Origin: Rikenellaceae bacterium
GTDB taxonomy: Bacteria; Bacteroidota; Bacteroidia; Bacteroidales; Rikenellaceae
NCBI GenBank assembly: GCA_015060115.1
Contig: SUZB01000006.1
Location: forward strand, 33,345-97,344
Direction: 5' to 3'
Length of the DNA stretch: 64,000 nt
Positions within the stretch are counted from its first letter, which is position 1. Each line of letters opens with the position of its first letter. Under the pieces are notes generated by a model. The model saw nothing but the letters and a program-made list of their open reading frames with translations. It did no database searches and had not been told where the DNA came from. Of the stretch, positions 35,759-44,185 are shown in pieces. Position numbers and translations under genes: made by a program.

Positions 35759-36369
35759 GCGTTAGGCTCCTCCATAGCCTCGGCTTGCGCCTGACGAGTT
35801 TTCACAATCTTCTGAGCCGACTTACTGAGGTTCTCCTCATCCTCCATAAATCGCTTAATCTTTCGTATGGCATCCTCATAACCGGGTATCTGCACCTTTT
35901 CGTAGAGGTTTACCTTCTGAGTAGTTTTGCGTCGCGCATAATCCAAGAGTGTCATCTTGCGGTTGTAAACCTCGAACTCGATACCGAGCTCGGACATCTG
36001 TTTGAGGACTCGGATACCCTCGGCATACCATACGGGTGCCGAAAATAGGTCGTACTCCTTCTCCTCATATACTACACTCTTTAATACGGGTATACGCACG
36101 CCCGCGATCTTCTGAGTCGAAAGTTCGACATCTTTGATGCGGATTAGATCACAATCAAACTCTCCCCACAGCTGCACCATATAGTCATACTCGGCAATGA
36201 GCCTGTCGAGCTGCTCACGGTAATCCTGTGCAGAGTCCTTCGCACGCTTAACCTCCGAACGCAATGCACTCTCCTTACTCTTAATGGTAGGCAAGGCATT
36301 CTTTCGGATTTTGAGCTGTTTATTCAGCTCACCGAGCGAGGTCTTATTATATTGAAATTTGATTGCCAT
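35755..36369 (-). CDS. V-type ATPase subunit D (central stalk)
   Basis: 204 residues, mostly two long helices forming the rotor shaft. The N-terminal KFQYNKTSLGELNKQLKIRK and the middle RIKDVELSTQKIAGVRIPV match the V/A-ATPase D family, and the C-terminal helix (about 145-200) closes the coiled coil. Lies 9 bases after subunit B and overlaps subunit I. Confidence 0.92.
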   Translation of the reverse strand: MAIKFQYNKTSLGELNKQLKIRKNALPTIKSKESALRSEVKRAKDSAQDYREQLDRLIAEYDYMVQLWGEFDCDLIRIKDVELSTQKIAGVRIPVLKSVVYEEKEYDLFSAPVWYAEGIRVLKQMSELGIEFEVYNRKMTLLDYARRKTTQKVNLYEKVQIPGYEDAIRKIKRFMEDEENLSKSAQKIVKTRQAQAEAMEEPNA

Positions 36370-36378
36370 AGGCTATTA

Positions 36379-37698
36379 TTATGCTTTCCAATATTTCTCT
36401 GAGAGCTCCTGCTTGATGCTAACCTCACCCTTCGAGAAGTACTTAGCGAAGAGCGACCAAGCGGTGTCAAGCATCTGCTCAATCTCGATATTAACATCGA
36501 TAGAGAGCAACTTCTCCGAGTAGTCGTGAGCAAACTTCAATGCACGCTCGTCGTAATCCGAGAGGTCGAAACCGTTCTCCAACTTAGTCTTTGCATTAGC
36601 AGCATCGGCATAGAGACGAACGCAGGCATTCATAACCTGAGGGTGATCCTCACGGGTCTTCTTACCGATAACGAGCTGCTTAAGACGCGACAACGAACGG
36701 AAGGGATCAACGATAACCTTACCGGTATCCGAGTCGTTACGCAAGAAGAGCTGACCCTCGGTGATATAACCCGTATTATCGGGGATAGCGTGAGTAATAT
36801 CGCCACCAGACAAGGTAGTTACGGCGATGATGGTGATAGAGCCACCATTGGGCAACTGCACAGCCTTCTCGTAGATCTTCGCAAGGTCAGAGTAGAGCGA
36901 ACCGGGCATAGAGTCCTTAGAAGGAATCTGGTCCATACGGTTAGACACGATAGCCAAGGCATCGGCATAAAGGGTCATATCGGTAAGCAACACAAGAACC
37001 TTCTCGCCCTTATCTACAGCGAAGTACTCAGCAGCAGTAAGTGCCATATCGGGAACGAGCAATCGCTCAACGGGAGGGTTATCGGTGGTATTAACAAACG
37101 ATACGATACGGTCCAAAGCACCTGCATTCTCAAATACCTGCTTGAAGTACAAGAAGTCATCGTTCGTCAGACCCATACCGCCCAAGATAATCTTGTCGGC
37201 CTTAGCACGCAATGCCACATTTGCCATCACGGCGTTGTAAGGCTGGTCGGGGTCAGCGAAGAAGGGAATCTTCTGACCAGATACGATGGTGTTGTTAAGG
37301 TCAATACCCGCGATACCGGTAGCGATAAGCTCCGAAGGCTGAATACGACGGAAGGGGTTCACTGTAGGACCACCAATCTCGCGTGCCTCGCCCTCAATCT
37401 GCTCGCCACCCTCAAGGGGCTCGCCATAAGCGTTGAAGAAACGACCTGCCAAGGCGTCAGATACACGCAACTTGGGAGGCTCGCCGTGGAAGATAACCTC
37501 CGAGTCAGTCGAAAGACCCTCGGTACCGGCAAACACCTGAAGTGTTACCTTCTCACCCATAATCTTAACCACCTGAGCAAGGCGACCACCTACGGTAGCA
37601 AGCTCATCGTTACCAACACCCGATGCACGCAAAGTGATGGTAGCCTTGGTGATATTATCAATCTTAGTATATACTTTCTGAAATGCTCTTGTTGTCAT
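36379..37698 (-). CDS. V-type ATPase subunit B
   Basis: 439-residue non-catalytic nucleotide-binding subunit alternating with A in the hexamer. It opens with the family's FQKVYTKIDNITKATITLRA and has no full Walker A (PLOOP region reads GQKIPFFADPDQPYN), as expected for B. It retains VLVLLTDMTLYADALA and the C-terminal ELSEKYW. Length is typical of bacterial V-type B subunits. Part of the seven-gene operon, 12 bases after subunit A. Confidence 0.95.
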   Translation of the reverse strand: MTTRAFQKVYTKIDNITKATITLRASGVGNDELATVGGRLAQVVKIMGEKVTLQVFAGTEGLSTDSEVIFHGEPPKLRVSDALAGRFFNAYGEPLEGGEQIEGEAREIGGPTVNPFRRIQPSELIATGIAGIDLNNTIVSGQKIPFFADPDQPYNAVMANVALRAKADKIILGGMGLTNDDFLYFKQVFENAGALDRIVSFVNTTDNPPVERLLVPDMALTAAEYFAVDKGEKVLVLLTDMTLYADALAIVSNRMDQIPSKDSMPGSLYSDLAKIYEKAVQLPNGGSITIIAVTTLSGGDITHAIPDNTGYITEGQLFLRNDSDTGKVIVDPFRSLSRLKQLVIGKKTREDHPQVMNACVRLYADAANAKTKLENGFDLSDYDERALKFAHDYSEKLLSIDVNIEIEQMLDTAWSLFAKYFSKGEVSIKQELSEKYWKA

Positions 37699-37710
37699 AA
37701 CTTGTCCTCC

Positions 37711-39468
37711 TTATTTTGCAAGTTTCTCGTTTACCAAAGCTTCGATCTTCTGCTTGAAAGCATCGAACTGCTCCGACTTCCACTCCGAGTAGTTCATCTG
37801 GCGGAACAGATAGATAAGCTCCTTGAAATACTTAGAGCACTCCTCGAAATCGGCCAAGTCGAACGACTTACGGCAGATATCCAATACCATATTATACATA
37901 ACCTGCTGACGCTCGATGGGGCAGTTGGCATCAATAGAGTCGAAGGCATCCTGCTGCAAGATTACAGAGTCAACCAACTCGCTCTTCCAGAAACGCTCGT
38001 GATACTCAACGGGCACGCCATCGTCACCAAGGATGTTGATCTGGTCGTTAGCCTCCTTACCACGCTGAACGATAGTCTTACCCTCGTAAACGGCATCAAC
38101 CCAGTTCTTCTCGATATGCTCATCAAGGTACTCACGAATTTCGGGGTACTCCAAATACTTAGAGTATGAGTCGAGGGGGTCGATAGCGGGATAACGCTTA
38201 GAGTCTGCACGGCTCTGCGACAAGGCGTAGAAGCAACGAGCAGCCTTCTTTGTAGACTCGGTTACAGGCTCCTTAAGGTTACCACCCGCAGGAGATACAG
38301 TACCAAGGAAAGTTACCGAACCAGTAGCGCCATTGTTGAGCTTAACCAAGCCGGCGCGAGAGTAGAAGTTAGAGATAACTGCCGAGAGGTCCATAGGGAA
38401 GGCATCCTGACCAGGAAGCTCCTCCAAACGGTTAGACATCTCACGCAATGCCTGAGCCCAACGCGATGTAGAGTCAGCCATTACCAACACCTTCAAGCCC
38501 ATAGAACGGTAGTACTCACCGATAGTCATACCAGTGTAGACTGATGCCTCACGCGCAGCAACGGGCATATTCGAGGTGTTACAAATGATGATTGTACGCT
38601 CCATAAGCTTGTGGCCGGTACGGGGGTCTACCAACTCGGGGAACTCTGCGAAGATCTCCACAACCTCATTTGCACGCTCACCACAAGCAACGATGATAAT
38701 CACATCGGCATCTGCCTGCTTAGAGATAGCGTGCTGAAGCACGGTCTTACCTGCACCAAAGGGGCCAGGGATAAAGCCTGTACCACCCTCTGCCAAGGGG
38801 TTGAAGGTGTCAATAGCACGAACACCTGTCTCCATAACGCGCGAGGGGCGGGGTTTCTCGGTAAAGCAGCGAATAGCCTGCTTCACGGGCCACTTCTGCA
38901 CCATAGTGATGTTGTAGTCGTTGCCATCAGCATCCGTTACAACAGCGATAGTGTCGGTTACCTTGTACTCGCCAGCCGCAACAACGCTCTTTACGGTATA
39001 GTTGCCCTGCATAACGAAGGGAACCATAATCTTGTGCATCACCCACTGCTCCTTAACCTCACCGAGCCAAGCACCAGCAGTTACCTTATCGCCAGCCTTA
39101 GCAAGGGGTGTAAATGCCCACTTAGCCTCGAAGTCGATAGGGTCGGTAATAGAGCCACGATTGATGAACAAGCCGTCCATCTTCTCCAAGTCGTTCTGCA
39201 AACCATCGTAGTTACGCGAGAGAAGACCGGGTGCCAAAGTAGCCTCGAGCATATGGCCCTCGAACTCCACCTTGTCGCCAATCTTAAGACCTCGTGTGCT
39301 GTCGTAAACCTGAACATAGGCCTCATCACCTATGACCTTGATGACCTCGGCCATCATACGGGTTTCTCCGCAATAAACATAGCATATCTCGTTCTGACCC
39401 ACCGCGCCATCAACCTTGGCAATCACGATGTTCGAGATAATACCATTTACTCGTCCTAATGTTTTCAT
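37711..39468 (-). CDS. V-type ATPase catalytic subunit A
   Basis: 585 residues. Catalytic subunit with the long non-homologous insert typical of V/A-type A chains. Walker A is GPFGAGKTVLQH (about 230), with the GER motif (CGERANEVVEIFAEFPEL) and the Walker B strand VLVMADSTSRWAQALRE. The N-terminal barrel begins GRVNGIISNIVIAKVDGAVGQNE. In anaerobic gut bacteria this enzyme may pump ions or make ATP depending on conditions; the direction cannot be read from the sequence. Confidence 0.96.
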   Translation of the reverse strand: MKTLGRVNGIISNIVIAKVDGAVGQNEICYVYCGETRMMAEVIKVIGDEAYVQVYDSTRGLKIGDKVEFEGHMLEATLAPGLLSRNYDGLQNDLEKMDGLFINRGSITDPIDFEAKWAFTPLAKAGDKVTAGAWLGEVKEQWVMHKIMVPFVMQGNYTVKSVVAAGEYKVTDTIAVVTDADGNDYNITMVQKWPVKQAIRCFTEKPRPSRVMETGVRAIDTFNPLAEGGTGFIPGPFGAGKTVLQHAISKQADADVIIIVACGERANEVVEIFAEFPELVDPRTGHKLMERTIIICNTSNMPVAAREASVYTGMTIGEYYRSMGLKVLVMADSTSRWAQALREMSNRLEELPGQDAFPMDLSAVISNFYSRAGLVKLNNGATGSVTFLGTVSPAGGNLKEPVTESTKKAARCFYALSQSRADSKRYPAIDPLDSYSKYLEYPEIREYLDEHIEKNWVDAVYEGKTIVQRGKEANDQINILGDDGVPVEYHERFWKSELVDSVILQQDAFDSIDANCPIERQQVMYNMVLDICRKSFDLADFEECSKYFKELIYLFRQMNYSEWKSEQFDAFKQKIEALVNEKLAK

Positions 39469-39482
39469 TCGTATATTTACTT

Positions 39483-40325
39483 TTATTGTTTATTCACAAG
39501 CTCCTTGCTGTCAAGTTCCTGCATCAGACGCTCCAACATACGGCGACCAACCTCGGGCGAAAGCATATTCCAGCGAGCCACGATATTGACCTTGACAAGA
39601 TATGAGAGGATAAAGTTGATATTGAAGAAGTCGAAGACGACAATATCCTCGGCCTCAGCCCAACGGATAGCGTCAATCTTGCGCTCCTTCTCAACAATGT
39701 TACGCTCGTCGCTAACAGCGGCGATAACCGAGTCGATATACTGCAACTCGCCACGCAGACCGAAGTCGGCAGCAGACGAACGACTAAGCTGCTCAACGAC
39801 CTCGCCTCGACCTACAACGACATCCGAAATCGAGCGGTTTGCCTCGCGGGCAGCCACCGCAGCAGCGATGTTACGAAGGTTGCGGTCAAACTCGCCCCAA
39901 GCCTTAAGGAATGAGCACTTCGATTTCTCAAGACCAAGATAGTAGGCCTCGAAAACGGCACGCTCAAAGCGGTCATCGAGTGCTACCTCATCGTCACGCT
40001 CATCGTCGTCAGCCTCGTTGTAACGCTTAACCACCTCAGCAACCGCCTTGGGAAGCTTCGAGTAGCAACGCTCCGAGAATACCGCCTCGACCTCCTCCTT
40101 CGACAGATTGCCGAGAGGATTGTAGCGATCACGACCTGCGTGCGCAGCGATGATATTTTCGCAATCGTAGTAGGCGTACAACTCGCGCACTGCCTGACGA
40201 TCCGAATCCGATATCGCCTCGAGAATCTCATCACGAATCTCCGCGACATCGAAGCCTTTGGCATCGGATTCCAAGGTCCACTCCTTAAGACCCGCCACCA
40301 AATAATAGTACTCCTTAGAGAACAT
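39483..40325 (-). CDS. DUF2764 protein, probable V-ATPase subunit C equivalent
   Basis: 280 residues, soluble and helical. It begins FSKEYYYLVAGLKEWTLESD and matches the DUF2764 family found only in bacterial V-ATPase operons. Position (between E and A) and size agree with a subunit C/d-like adaptor linking the central stalk to the rotor, which is otherwise missing here. This is an inference from context and family. It follows subunit E by 2 bases. Confidence 0.8.
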   Translation of the reverse strand: MFSKEYYYLVAGLKEWTLESDAKGFDVAEIRDEILEAISDSDRQAVRELYAYYDCENIIAAHAGRDRYNPLGNLSKEEVEAVFSERCYSKLPKAVAEVVKRYNEADDDERDDEVALDDRFERAVFEAYYLGLEKSKCSFLKAWGEFDRNLRNIAAAVAAREANRSISDVVVGRGEVVEQLSRSSAADFGLRGELQYIDSVIAAVSDERNIVEKERKIDAIRWAEAEDIVVFDFFNINFILSYLVKVNIVARWNMLSPEVGRRMLERLMQELDSKELVNKQ

Positions 40326-40327
40326 AA

Positions 40328-40939
40328 CTACTTAAAGAGCATGTTAGACACCTTCTCGCGGAGATACTCCTTGAAGAGAGCATCAAAGCTCTCGTCAGTG
40401 AACGAGATGTAGTAGCCACCATTCTTCTCGCCAACCTTGAAGCCGGTCTTAACCTCCTTTGAGTAGCCAACCTCTACGCCAGCCTTCATCAACTCAGCCG
40501 AAGCCTTTGCGATAGCTGCATCAAGCTCAGCCTTCTTTGCCTCAGGCAACAGAGCCTTGAGCGATACATCGGTAGTTGAGGCATTCCAGTTCTGGGCAAC
40601 AGCCAAAAGCATATCCTTGACAAAGGCAGCATCAACTGCAGCAGCCTTGGTAGCCTCACCCGTAGTCTTTGCAACGATAGCCTCAGCCAACTCCGACTTA
40701 ATCTTCGAAACAGCCTGACGACCAGCAAGGGTAATCTCGGTCATAGCATTCTTCGCGATATCCTCAGCGCGAGCCTCAGCTGCCTTTGCAACAGCATCTG
40801 CCTCGGCCTTAGCCTCTGCGAGAATTTTTGACGCCTCTGCCTTTGCCTCGGCAACAAGACGCTCAGCCTCCGAGCGACCCTTCTCCAAGCCCTCGTTGTA
40901 GAGCTTTTGGGTAAGCTCCTGAAGTTTGTTGTTCTCCAT
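40328..40939 (-). CDS. V-type ATPase subunit E (peripheral stalk)
   Basis: 203 residues. The N-terminal half is a long Ala/Glu/Lys-rich coiled coil (for example AEAKAEASKILAEAKAEAD) and the C-terminal half is the globular foot that binds A/B. No separate subunit G or F gene is seen in the operon, which is usual for the Bacteroidetes version. First gene of the operon, about 110 bases downstream of a full consensus promoter. Confidence 0.9.
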   Translation of the reverse strand: MENNKLQELTQKLYNEGLEKGRSEAERLVAEAKAEASKILAEAKAEADAVAKAAEARAEDIAKNAMTEITLAGRQAVSKIKSELAEAIVAKTTGEATKAAAVDAAFVKDMLLAVAQNWNASTTDVSLKALLPEAKKAELDAAIAKASAELMKAGVEVGYSKEVKTGFKVGEKNGGYYISFTDESFDALFKEYLREKVSNMLFK

Positions 40940-41057
40940 AGTTTTAATTGTTTTAGATTATATTTTCGTAAATAATTATTCAATTTGGGGTTACCCTCTT
41001 TATGCAACTCTTACCCATTTATAACACGCGCATAGGCTATGTGCATAAAAATTCTCA

Positions 41058-41089
41058 CAAATATATACCATTTTTTTGAAGAGTGCAAA
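41058..41089 (-). promoter_or_regulatory. Promoter of the V-ATPase operon
   Basis: On the minus strand: TTTG (41086-41089), 20-base spacer, TATATTTG (41058-41065), an exact consensus. The leader of about 110 bases contains the small palindrome GCATAGGCTATG near 41028-41043, a possible operator or hairpin. Confidence 0.75.
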
Positions 41090-41156
41090 CTTTTTACCTC
41101 ATTATTTTCCAACAAAATAACCAATTTTACAGCAGTTCCCATTTACGCTTTAAGAG

Positions 41157-41188
41157 TTTGGTATTTGAAAAATTAATTTGTATCTTTG
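41157..41188 (+). promoter_or_regulatory. Promoter of the ROK kinase gene
   Basis: TTTG (41157-41160), 20-base spacer, TATCTTTG (41181-41188). Only 8 bases separate it from the ATG at 41197, so the leader is nearly absent. Confidence 0.75.
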
Positions 41189-41196
41189 CCTTAACT

Positions 41197-42291
41197 ATGA
41201 GAAACAACACACCCAACAACGCCATTGTCGTTACGCTTGACGCCGGTGGCACCAACTTTGTCTTTGGCGCAATGCGCAACTACGAGGCTATTGGCGAGAC
41301 TATCACCCTACCCTCTTCGGCGCACGACCTCGACAAGTGCCTAAACACTCTTATTGAGGGTTTTAGCCAGATTATAGCGACCCTCCCAGAGAAGCCCGTA
41401 GCTATCAGCTTTGCCTTTCCCGGCCCAGCCGATTATCGCAACGGCATTATCGGTGGCTACCTTCCCAACTTTCCATCTTTCCGCGATGGTGTGGCCCTCG
41501 GCCCAATGCTTGAGGAGAAGTTTGGCATTCCGGTATTTATCAACAACGATGCTGACCTCTTCGCCTATGGCGAGGCTGCAGGTGGCGCACTCCCCCGCAT
41601 CAACAAAAAGCTCGAAGCGATGGGCGTAGCGAAGCGTTGCCACAACCTTCTTGGTTACACATTCGGAACAGGCTTTGGCTTTGGCTTTGTAATGGACGGA
41701 AAGCTAAATCTTGGCGACAACTCTTGCGTTGAGACTTTCTGCCTAAAGCACCGAGATACTCCGCAGTATATTGTTGAAGATGGCGTATCTATACGAGCAA
41801 TCAAGCGCGTTTATCGTGAGCTTTCTGACGATGACCGAGCACTGGAGCCATACGACATTTTCCGTATTGCCGAGGGCGAGATTGAAGGCAACAGCGAGGC
41901 AGCCAAGGAGAGCTTCGCAACACTCGGCCGAGTAGCCGGCGATGCTATGGCAACAGCAGCCACTTTGATGGATGGAATTATCGTGATTGGCGGAGGCCTA
42001 ACAGGTGCTTCGAAGTACTTTATGCCCGCACTTTTAGCCGAGATGCGAGGCGAGATTGAGACTATGTCCGGCGACAAGCTCAACCGTGTGCAGATGAAGG
42101 TCTACAATCTCGACAATGATGCTGAGTTCAAGGAGTTTGCTGAGGGCAACTCAACTAAAATCAAGGTATATGGAAGCGATCGAGAAGTGGTATACGACCC
42201 CATAAAACGCATCGGCGTAACACTATCGAAAATCGGCGCAAGCCGAGCTGTTTCGTTGGGCGCTTACCTCTACGCTTTGGACAATATTTAG
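41197..42291 (+). CDS. ROK-family sugar kinase
   Basis: 364 residues from the ATG at 41197 (the frame is open to 41083, but the promoter lies inside that extension). Phosphate-binding motif VTLDAGGTNFVFGAM (about 11-25), the catalytic acid in FINNDADLFAYGEA, and the second glycine-rich motif FGTGFGFGFVMDG. The zinc-binding CxCGxxGC signature of many ROK kinases is not visible. Glucose or another hexose is the likely substrate, but the specificity cannot be read. Monocistronic with a terminator at 42308. Confidence 0.85.
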   Translation: MRNNTPNNAIVVTLDAGGTNFVFGAMRNYEAIGETITLPSSAHDLDKCLNTLIEGFSQIIATLPEKPVAISFAFPGPADYRNGIIGGYLPNFPSFRDGVALGPMLEEKFGIPVFINNDADLFAYGEAAGGALPRINKKLEAMGVAKRCHNLLGYTFGTGFGFGFVMDGKLNLGDNSCVETFCLKHRDTPQYIVEDGVSIRAIKRVYRELSDDDRALEPYDIFRIAEGEIEGNSEAAKESFATLGRVAGDAMATAATLMDGIIVIGGGLTGASKYFMPALLAEMRGEIETMSGDKLNRVQMKVYNLDNDAEFKEFAEGNSTKIKVYGSDREVVYDPIKRIGVTLSKIGASRAVSLGAYLYALDNI

Positions 42292-42307
42292 AGCAAAAAT
42301 CGAGCAT

Positions 42308-42340
42308 AAAAAATGGAGTTATCACAACTCCATTTTTTTT
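42308..42340. terminator. Bidirectional terminator overlapping a coding end
   Basis: A-run plus TGGAGTT (42308-42320) pairs with AACTCCA plus a T-run (42326-42340). On the minus strand the last codons of the aminotransferase-like gene (Lys-Lys-Met-Glu-Leu-stop) form one arm. Confidence 0.88.
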
Positions 42341-43080
42341 GTTACCCTTGCCGAAACGGTCGATAAAAGTCGATGATTTCCTATCTTCGAAAGCGCCGTT
42401 ACCGACATTATATCTACCATAAATATTTCATCGATCTGCTCCAACGAACCAGCGGGAATATCACGAACAACAAGCACAAAACCGGCACGCTCGATAGCCT
42501 CTTTTGCACGACGATATTCCACCGTTTCGAACTCCTCCGGCGTATAGACCTTTGTGCGGTGCGCAACGAATAGTGGCGACCAAGGTCGGCTAATAACATT
42601 CAATGATTTGTCGACCAAAACAGCCCTCTCGCCACCATACATTCTAACACACTTATCGAGGAAGTCATCATTAGCCACTGACGCTGAAGTTTGAGTTAAG
42701 GTAGATGGTCTATTAGACTCATAGACAACACCTTCAAATCGCTTGGCGCGAAGATACATGCCACTGCCGAAGGTGGGCGTTTCGACTGCAAATGAGAGTT
42801 CGCCTCGGCAGTTTAAGCGAATGGCCACAGGGCAACTTAGCGATGTGGAGACACGAGAATGGTCGAGCAATGAGATAATTATCTCGCGGGCATCGACAAC
42901 ACTACAAAGCGACGCAAAGCCAAACAATCGCTCGGAGTCGTAGCGCAAGATTTCGAGGTGTTCGTCGATATGATATACCGAGCGTGAAAGCGTGTGCACC
43001 CTCTGCATAACAAAGGGGGCATCATGGTGCAGAGCCGAAGCCTCGACCACCCTACCATCTATCCACGCCAAGAGTCGCAT
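42322..43080 (-). CDS. Aminotransferase class IV-like protein, active site degenerate
   Basis: 252 residues with the overall class IV (BCAT/PabC) fold pattern: AWIDGRVVEASALHHDAP at the start, then a strand-rich middle, and ERAVLVDKSLNVISRPWSPLFVAHRTKVYTP where functional enzymes read ExxLLxDxxGxVxExxxSNLF. The lysine that binds PLP, expected some 20-30 residues before this block, is not seen (the segment reads RPSTLTQTSASVAND), and the ExxSN glutamate is also lost. It may therefore not be a transaminase. Stops inside a terminator hairpin. Starts 2 bases after holA, last gene of the murB operon. Confidence 0.65.
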   Translation of the reverse strand: MRLLAWIDGRVVEASALHHDAPFVMQRVHTLSRSVYHIDEHLEILRYDSERLFGFASLCSVVDAREIIISLLDHSRVSTSLSCPVAIRLNCRGELSFAVETPTFGSGMYLRAKRFEGVVYESNRPSTLTQTSASVANDDFLDKCVRMYGGERAVLVDKSLNVISRPWSPLFVAHRTKVYTPEEFETVEYRRAKEAIERAGFVLVVRDIPAGSLEQIDEIFMVDIMSVTALSKIGNHRLLSTVSARVTKKMEL

Positions 43081-43082
43081 AA

Positions 43083-44165
43083 CTACTGCAATGTGAAGAT
43101 TTTAAGCAATAACTCTTTGAGCAACTCGCCACCATCTAAGCCACCGCTATCGACGCCCTTGCTCTTAGCGTCGTACTCGCGTAAAAGACCAAGAATATTG
43201 AATACTCGACGATTAGGCCAGCGACCGACATTAGCCTTTAACTCCTTAACAACAAATGAGTTATTAGCTCTTATCTGTCGCATAAGCTCCATATCGTTAG
43301 GGAATGCCACGCCACGCTTACGCGATAGCCACATAAGATAGTTGAGCAAGAAAAGTTGTTGAAATAAGCCAAATAACACGGTGATAGTCAGCGTAATAGG
43401 ATAACTCTTGGGATTATGCCCAAAGTGGTCGGCAATACGCATAGCACGAGCCACATCCTGCTTGAGCACCGCATCGTTAAGTTCAAAGGTATTAAACTCT
43501 TTAGATAAGCCGATATATTGCTCTATGTGTGAGTCGGTTACAACAGCTTGACCTTCGGGCATCGAGACCTTGAGTTTATCTATCTGATTGACCATACGGC
43601 CAATATCCATACCTACATACTCTTTAAGCATCGCCAAAGCCTTGGCATCGAGGCGAAGACCAACACTCGCAATATATCTCTGCAACCAACTGTCGATCTC
43701 ATAGTCTCGAGGGCGCACCGACTCAAAGACACAGCCCGACTTCTGGCAACTCTTATAGAACGAAGTTCGCTTGTCAATACCACGCCCCTGCTCCTTGTTT
43801 TTATAGCATACAACGAGGATTGTCGTTGCTTGAGGTTGCTGAGTGTAGAGGTGGAGATTGTCGATTTTCGACATCATCTGCGCCTCTCGAACAATAACCA
43901 CTTGATAGGAGCCCATCATAGGCATCTGACGGCAGAGCATCACAACCTTGCCAGCATCGACATCAGCGCCATAGACCGTAATCTGATTGAACGAGCGCTC
44001 AGCCTCGTTGAGAATAGTATCGGCAAGGCGGTCGGCGATAGCATCGATAAAGTAGCCCTCATCACCCGAAAGCAGGTAGATGGGCGCAAAGCGTCGTGCC
44101 TCGATATCCGCCATTATAGCATCGAAGCTCGCCATACAATCACTAAATTTCACCGACTTTGCCAT
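43083..44165 (-). CDS. holA: DNA polymerase III subunit delta
   Basis: 360 residues. Clamp-loader subunit that opens the beta ring. Recognisable by the N-terminal FAPIYLLSGDEGYFIDAIADRL (a non-functional P-loop region), the DNA-pol-delta strand YQVVIVREAQMM and the C-terminal collar helices (NPKSYPITLTITVLFGLFQQLFLL). Length is typical. Lies between tilS (20 bases) and the aminotransferase-like gene (2 bases). Confidence 0.92.
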   Translation of the reverse strand: MAKSVKFSDCMASFDAIMADIEARRFAPIYLLSGDEGYFIDAIADRLADTILNEAERSFNQITVYGADVDAGKVVMLCRQMPMMGSYQVVIVREAQMMSKIDNLHLYTQQPQATTILVVCYKNKEQGRGIDKRTSFYKSCQKSGCVFESVRPRDYEIDSWLQRYIASVGLRLDAKALAMLKEYVGMDIGRMVNQIDKLKVSMPEGQAVVTDSHIEQYIGLSKEFNTFELNDAVLKQDVARAMRIADHFGHNPKSYPITLTITVLFGLFQQLFLLNYLMWLSRKRGVAFPNDMELMRQIRANNSFVVKELKANVGRWPNRRVFNILGLLREYDAKSKGVDSGGLDGGELLKELLLKIFTLQ

Positions 44166-44185
44166 AGCGCTAAGTTATTGTGTTT

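Noticed and set aside
36526..38169. Long plus-strand ORF (547 codons) across the V-ATPase A and B genes
   Set aside because: It is antisense to two clearly conserved genes and its translation has no recognisable domain. Long antisense frames arise from the codon use of the real genes.
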